Shown here: positions 6,793-15,980 of the stretch, in pieces
Position numbering within the stretch: position 1 is the first letter of the stretch
Layout of the letters: each line of letters begins with the position of its first letter
Source: Candidatus Atribacteria bacterium
Lineage (GTDB): Bacteria; Bipolaricaulota; Bipolaricaulia; UBA7950; UBA9294
Assembly: GCA_004525685.1 (NCBI GenBank)
Contig: SPBW01000006.1
Coordinates: forward strand, 1-30,097
Direction: 5' to 3'
DNA length: 30,097 nucleotides
Program-made: the position numbers and the translations under genes
The notes under the pieces: generated by a model
Database searches by the model: none
The model's input: only the letters and a program-made list of their open reading frames with translations
What the model was told of the DNA's origin: nothing

Positions 6793-8033
6793 GGATGGTT
6801 CCGTCGCCCGATGTCAGTTCGGTAGTGCATGCCTGTGAATCGAATCTGTTCACAGGCGGCGTAGGCTTGATCAAGCGCGTCACAGAGAGCGTCTCCACGT
6901 CCGACAACGCTGAGAACGCGTCCTCCCGATGTCTGAACCTGTCCGTGATGACGTGTCGTTCCCGCATGAAGAACCAGCGCGGTCTCGGCAGCCTGCTCGA
7001 TGCCGGATATGGGATAGCCAATCTCGGGCATATCAGGATATCCGGGCGAGGCGAGAACAATGCTGGCGAGAGCTCTCTTGTCGAAGGCGAGCGCGTGTGA
7101 ATCCAAGTCCCCATCGAGGCACGAAAGCAGTGCCGGGAGCAGATCAGACGTGAGTGATGGAAGGAGCACTTGGGCCTCTGGATCCCCCAAGCGGACGTTG
7201 TACTCAAGCAGGAAGGGACCTTCTGGCGTGATCATCAGGCCGAAATAGAGGAAGCCGCAGTAGGGGATTGATCGATCTCGAAGGCCCTCCAGTGTCGGGC
7301 TAATGATGTCTCTGGAAATCTCGTCGATCAGAGATGGCGTGCACTCGTGAACGGGGGAGAAGGCACCCATGCCTCCGGTATTCGGCCCACGATCCTGGTT
7401 GAGCAATGGCTTGTGATCTTGAGAAGAGGGGAACAAGCACCACGTGGCACCATCCGTAAGGACATGGATAGACAGCTCCCATCCGTCGAGAACCTGCTCG
7501 GCAAGGAATCGCTCACTTGCCGGCCGAAGCGTCGTGATGCGCTCCCAGGCTGACTCCAGATCCTCGCGATCTTTGCAGACAGCCACCCCCTTACCTGCAG
7601 CCAGTCCGTCTGCCTTGAGAACGGCTCTGTCGCCGTGCCTCACAGCAAATGCGACGAATTCCTCGACTGTGCTCACGGCGGCGCAGGATGCCGTTGGAAT
7701 GTTGGCCTGCCGCATGAATTCCTTAGACCAGATCTTGGAACTCTCCAAGAGAGAGGCTGATCGTGAGGGGCCGAATACGCGTGTGCGATGCCCTTCAAAA
7801 TCATCGACGAGTCCAGCAGCAAGCGGGCCTTCTGGACCGACGATGAGAAGATCGATATCGAACTGCTCACAGGCACGGCGAACGGCTTGGTGATCTGAAG
7901 GATCGACGTTGATGTTATGGGCGGTGCCGCCATTTCCAGGCAAACAGAAGACGATATCCATTCCCTCACCTTGCTGCAGGGACCACTGCAAGGCATGTTC
8001 GCGTGCGCCTGATCCCAAGACACCGACGTTCAT
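6789..8033 (-). CDS. purD: Phosphoribosylamine-glycine ligase
   Basis: ATP-grasp enzyme joining glycine to phosphoribosylamine (second step). About 414 residues, normal for PurD. Seen: the N-terminal MNVGVLGSGAREHALQW, LIVGPEGPLAAGLVDDF, the ATP-grasp core AVLKADGLAAGKGVAV, the family signature NTGGMGAFSP, and the metal-binding EYNVRLGDPEAQ. Two ATG codons stand in a row (8034-8036 and 8031-8033). AAGGAG at the end of the preceding gene is 3 bases from the first and 6 from the second, so the second is preferred. It overlaps purN by four bases and follows the purC-purE fusion at once. Confidence 0.95.
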   Translation of the reverse strand: MNVGVLGSGAREHALQWSLQQGEGMDIVFCLPGNGGTAHNINVDPSDHQAVRRACEQFDIDLLIVGPEGPLAAGLVDDFEGHRTRVFGPSRSASLLESSKIWSKEFMRQANIPTASCAAVSTVEEFVAFAVRHGDRAVLKADGLAAGKGVAVCKDREDLESAWERITTLRPASERFLAEQVLDGWELSIHVLTDGATWCLFPSSQDHKPLLNQDRGPNTGGMGAFSPVHECTPSLIDEISRDIISPTLEGLRDRSIPYCGFLYFGLMITPEGPFLLEYNVRLGDPEAQVLLPSLTSDLLPALLSCLDGDLDSHALAFDKRALASIVLASPGYPDMPEIGYPISGIEQAAETALVLHAGTTRHHGQVQTSGGRVLSVVGRGDALCDALDQAYAACEQIRFTGMHYRTDIGRRNHP

Positions 8034-8036
8034 CAT

Positions 8037-9422
8037 CTACTCCTTGTCCAGCGCATGATCAGCCTGCTGAAGTGTCTCTTTGAGAGCTTGGATATGCTCC
8101 GAGCTCAACTGCCGTAGTCGTGGCACGTTCAGTGAGCGGATCGCCGCCAGCGCGGCATTCTGCGGTTTGATGACTGTCATTGCAGGAGTCGACGATGGCA
8201 TCATCAGTGAGGAAGCCAAATTGATAGCCATGTCTGTGCGGTCAGAGAACGGCGGGCAGTTGATCACAGGGAGGTTCGTGTTCGCAGCCAATGCTCCGCC
8301 AAGGCCGTTAGATAACCCAGCGACAGCGATGATGGCCCCGGGTTCTGAGGAAGCATCGAGTTGCTGGCAGATCGCCTCAACTGTGGACGGCGTCTTGTGC
8401 GCTGAGGCAATGCGAAAACGAACAGCCACGTCGAAGGGCTCAAGATGCTTGGCGATGGATGCCGCGTGATCCTGATCTGCAGGCGATCCCATCACAATCG
8501 TGACGCAGGCGTCCTTCATCAAGCCTTCGCAGACCAATTGTTCAACGAACTGCGCCGTGGCGTCTTGCGGAACAGATGGAGCGCTTGTCTGTGTCATTCG
8601 CTCATACAGGTCTGCGTAACGACGGTGCGTTTCCGAGATGACGTCATCCGGCAGCCTCACAGGCGTATCGTCTGAAGATGTCTGCTCGAGCAGCCATCGG
8701 CGTACGTATTCCTTGTCCCAAGACCGGACGTTCTCTGGATCGCGCGCATAGTCATCCGGCGCCCAGAACCGAGAGGAATCCGGCGTATGGATTTCATCGA
8801 TCAGCACAACCTCTCCATCGAGAAGTCCGAACTCATACTTCGTATCCACCAGAAGAAGGCCACGCTCCAGGAGCGTCGCGCTCCCTAGCTCAAAAAGGGA
8901 CAATGCAGCTGATTCCATTCTCTGGTAGACGGCTTCTGTGGCCAGCCCTGTCTCGGAGATCGCTTGGGGTGTGATCTGCGTATCGTGAACGTCCTTGGTT
9001 GTCGGGGTGACGATGGGCTCAACAAGGCGCTGGTTCTTGGACAAGCCCTCGGGAAGACGCACGCCAGACAAGACACGCTGCCCTGAGGTATAGATTCGCC
9101 ACGCCGAACCAGTGATGAACGCACGGACAATGATCTCCACACGTATCGGCTCGACTTCGCGCACGACCATGGCTCGATCGGCAACGACCCGGACGAGATG
9201 ATTGGGAACGACGTCCTGGGTCTTGTTGAACCAATAGGCACTCAGAAGGTTCAGAATCGCTCCCTTGCCGGGGATGGGCGAATCGAGCACTCGGTCAAAC
9301 GCGCTCAGTCGGTCGGTGGCCACAAGCAGGCGGTGTGCTGAGTCGAGACGGAAACTGTCGCGAACCTTGCCTCGATGCAGTAACCGCAACTGCGACGTTG
9401 AGAACGTACCAAGTGAACGCAT
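8037..9422 (-). CDS. Fused SAICAR synthetase and class II-like AIR carboxylase (PAICS-like)
   Basis: One 461-residue protein with two purine enzymes. Residues 1 to about 290 are SAICAR synthetase (PurC): LLHRGKVRDSF, LLVATDRLSAFD, GKGAILNLLSAYWF, RVEIIVRAFITGSAW, LVDTKYEFG, LIDEIHTPDSSRFW. Residues from about 312 are AIR carboxylase (PurE): VTIVMGSPADQDHA, RIASAHKTPSTVEAI, IAVAGLSNGLGGALAANTNLP, VINCPP. The SAHK and GLSNGLG...N...PVI.CPP pattern resembles class II PurE, as in human PAICS, which carboxylates AIR with CO2 and needs no PurK. The order PurC then PurE is also that of animal PAICS. No purK is in the operon. The ribosome site AGGAGGGATCGC precedes the ATG; the gap to purH is 12 bases. 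Confidence 0.93.
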   Translation of the reverse strand: MRSLGTFSTSQLRLLHRGKVRDSFRLDSAHRLLVATDRLSAFDRVLDSPIPGKGAILNLLSAYWFNKTQDVVPNHLVRVVADRAMVVREVEPIRVEIIVRAFITGSAWRIYTSGQRVLSGVRLPEGLSKNQRLVEPIVTPTTKDVHDTQITPQAISETGLATEAVYQRMESAALSLFELGSATLLERGLLLVDTKYEFGLLDGEVVLIDEIHTPDSSRFWAPDDYARDPENVRSWDKEYVRRWLLEQTSSDDTPVRLPDDVISETHRRYADLYERMTQTSAPSVPQDATAQFVEQLVCEGLMKDACVTIVMGSPADQDHAASIAKHLEPFDVAVRFRIASAHKTPSTVEAICQQLDASSEPGAIIAVAGLSNGLGGALAANTNLPVINCPPFSDRTDMAINLASSLMMPSSTPAMTVIKPQNAALAAIRSLNVPRLRQLSSEHIQALKETLQQADHALDKE

Positions 9423-9434
9423 GTGCGATCCCTC

Positions 9435-11060
9435 CTAGTGTTTGAAGTGCCTCGTGCCTGTTGTGATCATGACAATGCCCAATTCGTCGCAGCGTGCAAA
9501 CACCTGTTCATCCCGAATGGATCCTCCAGGCTGAACGATGGTGCGAATGCCTGCCTCTGCGGCTGCATCCACGCTGTCGGGGAAGGGGAAGAAGGCCTCA
9601 GACACCATGAGTGCCTGTGACAGACCGTGTCGTACGTACGACTCGACGTCGTTTCCGTTGGCAACTTCTGCCGCCAATGTGGCGCGCGCTCGGTCAATGG
9701 CCAGCTTGGTGGAGACCACGCGATTGGGTTGACCGGCCCCCATGCCGAGAAGACGCAGGCTCCCATTGTCTGTCGAGGCAACAATGACGACGGCATTGCT
9801 CTTCACTTGACGTGCGGCGATTTGTCCAAAAACAACGAGATCATGAAGCGGAGTCCCTAGAGACAAGTTGCCATTGGGCTGAGACGCGGTGACAACAGAC
9901 AACGTCTCGTACAACGTGGTGTCGGGTTCCTGCACGAGGCAGGCATGGGGCAGGACGCGGTATTCACGAGATGGGGCTACCCAGGCAGGATCGAAACAGA
10001 GGATTCGAAGGGACGCTTTCTGCCTTAGGTATTCGACGGCGGTAGGTTCAAAGTCAGGGGCGACGACGGCTACAGTGAACTTGCGCTGCGAGACGTCTTC
10101 ATGATCCAGGTGAAGAAACTGTGCGGTCTCAAGCGTAACCGTCGTGTTGAAGGCTACTACGGAACCAAACGCAGACACGGGATCTCCGGCCCACGCCAAA
10201 TTGGCTGCTTGTCGCTGATTGTCTGCATGGCAGAGGCCGCATGGGTTGGTGTGTTTGATAACGGCACAGGCATGTCGCGGAAGGTCTCGTACGGCTTCAA
10301 GCGCTCCGAGTACGTCGACGTAATTGTTGTACGAGAGAGGTTTCCCTCCCAGCTGCTTGACTGTAGCCAGCGATGGATTGGTCCCATCACCGAATACCCA
10401 GCCGCACTGCTGATCATTCTCTCCTGCCTTCAGTTGGCGTCCGACGGGGAAAGAGAGGCGAAGAGACGGCTCTCCAGCTCGCTCGTCCATGGTCTGTGCA
10501 ATCATGGCATCATAGTCCGCAGTGTGGTTGAAGGTTTTTCTCATCAAGCGTTCTCGCGTCTCGATACTGAGGGATCCGTCATGCTGCTGGAGTTCGTCAA
10601 CCACGAGGTCATAGTCTGCTGGATCGCAGATGACAGCGACGTAGCGGTAGTTCTTGGCTGCGGCACGAAGCATCGTTGGACCGCCAATGTCGATGTTCTC
10701 GATCAGGGTCGCCATGTCGGCGCCCGAAGCCCTGTGTTTGGCGAACGGGTAGAGGCTGCAAACCACGAGATCGATCGGCTCGATGCCCAGCATGGCTGCC
10801 TCCTGCGCATCACGGTCTCGATCGAACAACAGCGCAGATTCGAATTGGAATGAGATCGTCTTCATCCGTCCGCCGAACGCCGCAGGATTCCCTGTGACTG
10901 TCGAGATATCCGTGACTGGAAGCCCAAGTGCGGCAATGTCGCGTCCCGTCCCGCCGGTTGTAATCATCTCGCAACCGAGATCGTGCAGCGTACGCACGAG
11001 CGGCTCAATGCCTGTTCGATCGGAGAGGCTGAGCAGTGCCCGCCTGATCTTCCATTTCAT
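9435..11060 (-). CDS. purH: AICAR formyltransferase / IMP cyclohydrolase
   Basis: Bifunctional enzyme for the last two steps to IMP, 541 residues. The start is ATG 11058-11060, which overlaps the purQ stop as ATGA and opens MKWKIRRALLSLSDRTGI, the usual start of the MGS-like cyclohydrolase domain. The C-terminal formyltransferase has the diagnostic KHTNPCG, DPVSAFGSVVAFN and QVKSNAVVIV, and ends IVQPGGSIRDEQV...GIVMITTGTRHFKH, all expected. In the cyclohydrolase domain the stretch at residues 64-76 reads GGRMKTISFQFES instead of GRVKTLHPKIHGG, so the classic HPK(I/V)HGG loop is missing. ELGIEPIDLVV-like sequence follows as normal. Both activities are probable; the loop change concerns only the cyclohydrolase half. 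Confidence 0.94.
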   Translation of the reverse strand: MKWKIRRALLSLSDRTGIEPLVRTLHDLGCEMITTGGTGRDIAALGLPVTDISTVTGNPAAFGGRMKTISFQFESALLFDRDRDAQEAAMLGIEPIDLVVCSLYPFAKHRASGADMATLIENIDIGGPTMLRAAAKNYRYVAVICDPADYDLVVDELQQHDGSLSIETRERLMRKTFNHTADYDAMIAQTMDERAGEPSLRLSFPVGRQLKAGENDQQCGWVFGDGTNPSLATVKQLGGKPLSYNNYVDVLGALEAVRDLPRHACAVIKHTNPCGLCHADNQRQAANLAWAGDPVSAFGSVVAFNTTVTLETAQFLHLDHEDVSQRKFTVAVVAPDFEPTAVEYLRQKASLRILCFDPAWVAPSREYRVLPHACLVQEPDTTLYETLSVVTASQPNGNLSLGTPLHDLVVFGQIAARQVKSNAVVIVASTDNGSLRLLGMGAGQPNRVVSTKLAIDRARATLAAEVANGNDVESYVRHGLSQALMVSEAFFPFPDSVDAAAEAGIRTIVQPGGSIRDEQVFARCDELGIVMITTGTRHFKH

Positions 11061-11914
11061 AAGGTCCCCCTTGGTCCATCCAGAGTGTTCGCACCGTCTT
11101 GAGACATCCACCGCAGAAGGGAACGAACGAGCTGGAGCCCATCCGCCTTCCGTTCAAAACTCTCTTCATCCCGACGTCGCCGGGGCCAGTTGTAGTGCAT
11201 GTATGGCGTAGCAAAGGCTTCAGGATGAGGCATGAGTCCGAATACATGGCCTGTCGGATCGCATAAACCGGCACAAGAGAGATCTGCACCATTCGGATTC
11301 TCTGGGAAGGCCGTTGCAGGGACACCGTCCTGCGACACATACGTCAGCCAGTTGAGTGACTGATCGATGACCGATTGGCGGATCGCACGATCTCGGAAGA
11401 CAACGCGGCCCTCGCCATGGCGCACGGGAAGTTCGATGGGCTCCGGCGATGCCAGTGATCTGGCGGGTCCATCGGTAGCCGTAGCCAAACGACACCAGCG
11501 ATTCTCGTACCGTCCCGATAGGTTCTCAGCGAGCGAGACCTCTTGAATATGCTTTCCTCTCGTATTGGGAACCAAACCAAGCTTTGCCAGCACTTGGAAG
11601 CCATTGCAGATGCCGAGAAGGAATCCGCCATCATCGACGAATGTTGCCAGTTCTGTGAATAGAGTCTGGCTGCTTGGCATCTGGCGGTAGCGAATCCGAT
11701 TGGCGAGCGCTTGGCCTGCGCCCAGATGGTCGCCGAACGAGAACCCGCCCGGAAAGACAACGAGCTGGGCATCTTGAAGGCTCGATCTCCCCAGCAGGAG
11801 GGAACTGATGTGGACAATGTCAACGGATGCCCCTGCCAGGCGAAGGGCTGCAGCGGTCTCTCTCTCGCAATTGATGCCCATCCCAGAAAGCACGAAGACT
11901 TGGGGTGCCATCAT
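11057..11914 (-). CDS. purQ: FGAM synthase glutaminase subunit, long form
   Basis: Class I glutamine amidotransferase supplying ammonia to PurL for step four. The nucleophile is Cys103 in LGICNGFQVLAKLG, and the His-Glu pair is in MPHPEAF. GMGINCERETAAALRLAGA and VVFPGGFSFGDHLGAGQALA are typical for PurQ. At 285 residues it is clearly longer than stand-alone bacterial PurQ (about 225) and closer to the glutaminase domain at the end of the large single-chain PurL. The ATG at 11912-11914 overlaps the purL stop as ATGA; another ATG follows directly and cannot be excluded. It overlaps purH by four bases. Confidence 0.94.
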   Translation of the reverse strand: MMAPQVFVLSGMGINCERETAAALRLAGASVDIVHISSLLLGRSSLQDAQLVVFPGGFSFGDHLGAGQALANRIRYRQMPSSQTLFTELATFVDDGGFLLGICNGFQVLAKLGLVPNTRGKHIQEVSLAENLSGRYENRWCRLATATDGPARSLASPEPIELPVRHGEGRVVFRDRAIRQSVIDQSLNWLTYVSQDGVPATAFPENPNGADLSCAGLCDPTGHVFGLMPHPEAFATPYMHYNWPRRRRDEESFERKADGLQLVRSLLRWMSQDGANTLDGPRGTL

Positions 11915-14907
11915 AGGTGCGCCCCCAGCGCATGCTTCCAAACCCGTGCCAGGCGATCCACTAACGCATCCAGGATGGTGATGTCCGCATTCTCAATCAC
12001 GACAGTGTCCTGGGATGTGACCTTTCCCAACAGCACGGCGCGGCTGCCCATCAAGGCTTGAAATTCGGGCACGTGACTTGGACGAACCGTTACGATGAAG
12101 CGGGAATGCGACTCTGCGTACAGTGCCGCGCACAAGCCGACCTCTTGAGCGATGGGAGACACAGACACGCTGCACCCCAGGCGTCCTCCCATCGCAGACT
12201 CGATGAGGGCGATAGCCAATCCTCCCTCTGAGAGGTCATGGCACGACTCCAGGAGTTCCCTTGCCGTAGCTTGCGCCACAAGCTCGTAGAGACTCCGCGC
12301 TTGGAGAGGGCGAACACAGGGAACGTGCGCGCCCAATTCGCCGAACAGGCGGTAGAAGACAGACCCGCCCATCTCATCGTAGGTCTCTCCAACGAGATAG
12401 ATGGCGTCTCCCGGCGCCTTGAAGTCCGTGGTCATCGTGCAGCGGATATCGGCAATGCCTGCTGCAGCGGAGAAAAGCACCGTCGGCGGGACGGAAATGG
12501 TCTGTCCGTCGGCATGGAAGTCGTTCTTCATGCTGTCTTTCCCTGAGGTCAGCGGAACGGCATAGGCTGTTGCGATGTCGTAAGTCGCTTGGCACATTCG
12601 CACCAAGGCGCCGAGCTTGCGCTTGCCATCTGGATTGGCGATTGGATCGAAGACTGAATTGGGGACGCAGAAGTTGTCGTTGACTGACCAGAACAGATCG
12701 TGATCTGGCCCAGGCAGGCGCCCTCCCACAGCAATGATTTGGCGAACCGCCTCATCGAAGGCGCCAGCAGCGGCGCAGTATGGATCGAGATCTCCATATT
12801 GGGGTGCAATCCCATTCGAGACGGCGATTCCGCGAACACTGGTTGGATCAGGCTGCAACACGGCTGCGTCCTGTGGGCCATCAGCCGATGGCCCCATGAG
12901 AGGCTTGATCACTGTCGCTGCCTGCACTTCGTGATCGTACTGTCGAATCACAGCCTCGCGGGAACAGATATTCAGATCGGCAAGAAGGCGTTCGATGACG
13001 TCTTTGTGGTCAATGGAATCCGGGAGCACGGGCTCGGCCACCTGCGGTGGCACCCATTCGGCGTCCAATCTCTTGCGGGGCACGCCATCATGCAAGAACT
13101 CAAGTGACAGGCAGGCAACGATGTCTTCTGCGTGGCGGACGATCAGATGTCTCGTGTCTGTGAACGTGCCAATGTCTGTTGCCTCGACCTCGTAGAACGC
13201 GGCGAGTTCAAGAAGCTGTCCCAAATGCTTGGGCTCGACGACGAGCGTCATTCGCTCCTGCGATTCGGACACGAAGATCTCCCACGGATCGAGGCCCGCG
13301 TATTTGAGGGGGACAAGGCTTGTGTTAACGTCTGCACCGCCGACCAGTGCTGCCAATTCCCCCACAGATGAGGACAAGCCGCCAGCTCCGTTGTCTGTGC
13401 TGCACTTCACCAGATTGAGGCTGCAGGCCGCGTCGAGGAAGTCAAACAAGAGCTTCTGCGTGATCGGGCTTCCGATCTGCACAGCCGACCGTGGAGACGT
13501 CTCATCGAGTTGCGAAGACGAGAACGTGGCTCCATGAATTCCGTCCTTGCCGACACGCCCGCCGGCCATGACGATTCGATCGCCGGCATCAATGTGCTTG
13601 TCCCACCAAGTGCGTCCGTGAATGAACTGGGGAGCCAGTGATCCTGTTCCGCAATAGACCAGGGGCTTGCCCGCATAGCGATCGTCAAACACGATGGCGC
13701 CATTTACTGTGGGAATGCCGCACTGGTTGCCCCCATCCTCAATGCCTTTGCGTACGCCGCGCAAGATCCGGCGCGGATGAAGCTGCCCAGACAGGAGGGG
13801 TTTCTCTGAATCGGGCATCCCGAAACAGAGAACGTTTGTGTTGAAGAGCAGGCGTCCTCCGCCAATGCCAGTGCCGAATGGATCTCTGTTGTTGCCGAGG
13901 ATTCCCGTGATGGCGCCACCATAAGGATCGAGAGCCGAGGGTGAGTTGTGGGTTTCCACCTTCCATACGAAGACGTGATCATCATCGAAGCGAACGACAC
14001 CGGCGTTGTCGTTGAAGACCTTGAGCAACCAGTCATGCTTCCAACTGCGCAGTTTGCCCGCGACGTGTTTCGTGGCACCCTCGATGTAGGTAGCAAACAG
14101 GGAGTCAATGCAGGAGATTTTGCCTGCTTCGAGATCGGTGTACTCGATGAGGGCGCGAAACTCCTTGTGCTTACAGTGTTCGGACCATGTTTGTGCCAGG
14201 ATCTCCAGTTCTACGTCCGTGGCATCGATACCTAGCCCCGCGTCCGCACGGAGGGATTGAACGGATGGCGTGTTGAAGTAGTCGCGAATGGCACGCATTT
14301 CCCCCAGCGACAAGGCGAGCAGGCGACGATTCGACAACTCCATCAGATCAGCGTCTGGAATGGGTAAATTGATGCAGGTGACGGCGGGCTGATGGTCAGG
14401 GAAATGGGTCTCTGCAGCCCCTTCATAGTCCTTGGCTGCACCGAAGTGGAAGCTTTGTATGAGAGGATTCCCAATCACCTGCTCGGCAATGGATTGGAGC
14501 GTGTCGTCATCCAACACAGACTGTAGCCACACCACGTCCCGTACGTGGACAGAAATCTTAGCTGGCGGCAGATCCCAGAGGTCTGAGAGAACTGTCGACA
14601 GCGTGAGTGCGCGATCATCGGCCACACCAGGCAGACGATCGGTCGCGATGAAAGAGCGGGCATCCCTTGGGCGCACAGGCTGCCCCGCATGCAGTGTCTG
14701 AAGGATGGTGTCACCGAGCCCGCTGTCAAGCAAGAGAGAGAGAACGGCATCTGGAGGCGACGGCTGGATGGTATAGGCCGTTGCAGTTGAGACAATCCCT
14801 GGATCGGTGCGTAGAACGTCGCGGACTTGCTTGGAGATCCTCTGCCCCGCACGATCATGCGCCCAATCGCGCGGGGCAGAGGATAAAACGACGATGTCCG
14901 GCATCAT
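11911..14907 (-). CDS. purL: FGAM synthase, large-type PurL without glutaminase domain
   Basis: Converts FGAR to FGAM with ATP and ammonia. 998 residues: far longer than the small PurL of Bacillus (about 740) and about the length of E. coli-type large PurL after removing its C-terminal glutaminase part. The first about 210 residues look like the PurS-like N-terminal domain of large PurL (repeated alpha/beta pattern; VSVHVRD-like strand and IAEQVIGNPLIQSFHF). Then come the linker and first catalytic half (TWSEHCKHKEFRALI, HNSPSALDPYGGAITGILGNN), the conserved VNGAIVFDDRYAGKPLVYCG region, and the second half (GKDSMKNDF, CHDLSEGGLAIALIES). The start is ATG 14905-14907 with GGAGG 6 bases upstream, overlapping the purM stop as ATGA. 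Confidence 0.94.
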   Translation of the reverse strand: MMPDIVVLSSAPRDWAHDRAGQRISKQVRDVLRTDPGIVSTATAYTIQPSPPDAVLSLLLDSGLGDTILQTLHAGQPVRPRDARSFIATDRLPGVADDRALTLSTVLSDLWDLPPAKISVHVRDVVWLQSVLDDDTLQSIAEQVIGNPLIQSFHFGAAKDYEGAAETHFPDHQPAVTCINLPIPDADLMELSNRRLLALSLGEMRAIRDYFNTPSVQSLRADAGLGIDATDVELEILAQTWSEHCKHKEFRALIEYTDLEAGKISCIDSLFATYIEGATKHVAGKLRSWKHDWLLKVFNDNAGVVRFDDDHVFVWKVETHNSPSALDPYGGAITGILGNNRDPFGTGIGGGRLLFNTNVLCFGMPDSEKPLLSGQLHPRRILRGVRKGIEDGGNQCGIPTVNGAIVFDDRYAGKPLVYCGTGSLAPQFIHGRTWWDKHIDAGDRIVMAGGRVGKDGIHGATFSSSQLDETSPRSAVQIGSPITQKLLFDFLDAACSLNLVKCSTDNGAGGLSSSVGELAALVGGADVNTSLVPLKYAGLDPWEIFVSESQERMTLVVEPKHLGQLLELAAFYEVEATDIGTFTDTRHLIVRHAEDIVACLSLEFLHDGVPRKRLDAEWVPPQVAEPVLPDSIDHKDVIERLLADLNICSREAVIRQYDHEVQAATVIKPLMGPSADGPQDAAVLQPDPTSVRGIAVSNGIAPQYGDLDPYCAAAGAFDEAVRQIIAVGGRLPGPDHDLFWSVNDNFCVPNSVFDPIANPDGKRKLGALVRMCQATYDIATAYAVPLTSGKDSMKNDFHADGQTISVPPTVLFSAAAGIADIRCTMTTDFKAPGDAIYLVGETYDEMGGSVFYRLFGELGAHVPCVRPLQARSLYELVAQATARELLESCHDLSEGGLAIALIESAMGGRLGCSVSVSPIAQEVGLCAALYAESHSRFIVTVRPSHVPEFQALMGSRAVLLGKVTSQDTVVIENADITILDALVDRLARVWKHALGAHL

Positions 14908-15980
14908 CCTTGACCTCCAAAGTGAAGCTCTCCCATACCCCATGACCGGGCATCGATGTGGATGCCCTCTCCGGTCATGAGAGAGCCCGCAACCCGGGCG
15001 CGTACTCCAGAGCACTGCATGACGGCAATCATTTCATCTGCGACGTCAGGAGGCACGATACAGATGAATCCTGAGCCCATGTTCCATTGCTCATAGAGCG
15101 CTTGTGGGGCGATGTCAGACATCTGCATCAGCTCGCGCATGGCGCTGTGGGGAGGCCAGAGATCATCCAATTCAACGCGAAGCCGTGCATCTTTCGGGAG
15201 TACACGGGGAAGATTCCCCGGGATTCCCCCGCCTGTAATGTGAGCGCAGGCCAGGATAGGGATCCTCTCTTCAACTGCTCTCATGATTGCAGGCGCGTAG
15301 ATGCGACTAGGTGTGAGTAGGCAATCACCCCAGGTCATGCCAGTGCTTGAGGATGCATTGTGCCACGCCTCTCCCAAGTGGGTCTCCAAGATGCTGCGAG
15401 CCAGCGTGAAACCATTGCTTCGGAAGCCATCGCTAGCGAGGGCGACAACCCGATCGCCAGATCGCGGCGGACGATCGGCTGCCGCGATCCGAGAGAGAGG
15501 GACCCCAATGGCTGTCGCGCACCAATTGACATGCATCTGGTTTCCGTAACCCGAGATCCTCTGACCGAGTTGGGCGATCTCGCCGCCAGCGACGATCACG
15601 CCGGCTGTTCGCGCTGCCGCTGCAAGCCCTTTCATCAGCGCGTCGACAATCTCCTCATCAAAGCGATCGACATCGAGAATGTTGGAAAGAGCCATTGGGC
15701 GAGCGCTGCCGGCGACCAAGTCATCGACGACCATGGCTACAAGATCAAATCCCAAGGTGTCGTATCGAGACATGCGTTCGGCAATCTCGACTTTGGTGCC
15801 AATGCCATCCGATGTGATCGCGATGGGACCGGATGGCGTGAGAACCGCGTGAGAGAAGTCTCCTTCTGTCTGAGCAGATGCCCCTGTGTCTGGGAATGTC
15901 GTCTTGGCCCATGCCTGTGCAATGGACGAGCAGCGATCATTGAGGTCCTGACTGACGCTGTCCACACGTCTTTCCGTCAT
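14904..15980 (-). CDS. purM: AIR synthetase
   Basis: Closes the imidazole ring by converting FGAM to AIR with ATP (step five). 358 residues, family length. Seen: the ATP/substrate loop ITSDGIGTKVEIAE, YDTLGFDLVAMVVDDLV, VIVAGGEIAQL, VVALASDGFRSNGFTLAR, and the C-terminal HITGGGIPGNLPRVLP and QWNMGSGFICIVP. The first part is less standard: it lacks the usual SYKDAGVDI opening and reads ASAQTEGDFSHAVLTP before the DGIGTK loop. The ATG at 15978-15980 has AAGG 7 bases upstream and overlaps the stop of a 37-codon ORF. First recognisable enzyme gene of the purine operon. Confidence 0.92.
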   Translation of the reverse strand: MTERRVDSVSQDLNDRCSSIAQAWAKTTFPDTGASAQTEGDFSHAVLTPSGPIAITSDGIGTKVEIAERMSRYDTLGFDLVAMVVDDLVAGSARPMALSNILDVDRFDEEIVDALMKGLAAAARTAGVIVAGGEIAQLGQRISGYGNQMHVNWCATAIGVPLSRIAAADRPPRSGDRVVALASDGFRSNGFTLARSILETHLGEAWHNASSSTGMTWGDCLLTPSRIYAPAIMRAVEERIPILACAHITGGGIPGNLPRVLPKDARLRVELDDLWPPHSAMRELMQMSDIAPQALYEQWNMGSGFICIVPPDVADEMIAVMQCSGVRARVAGSLMTGEGIHIDARSWGMGELHFGGQG

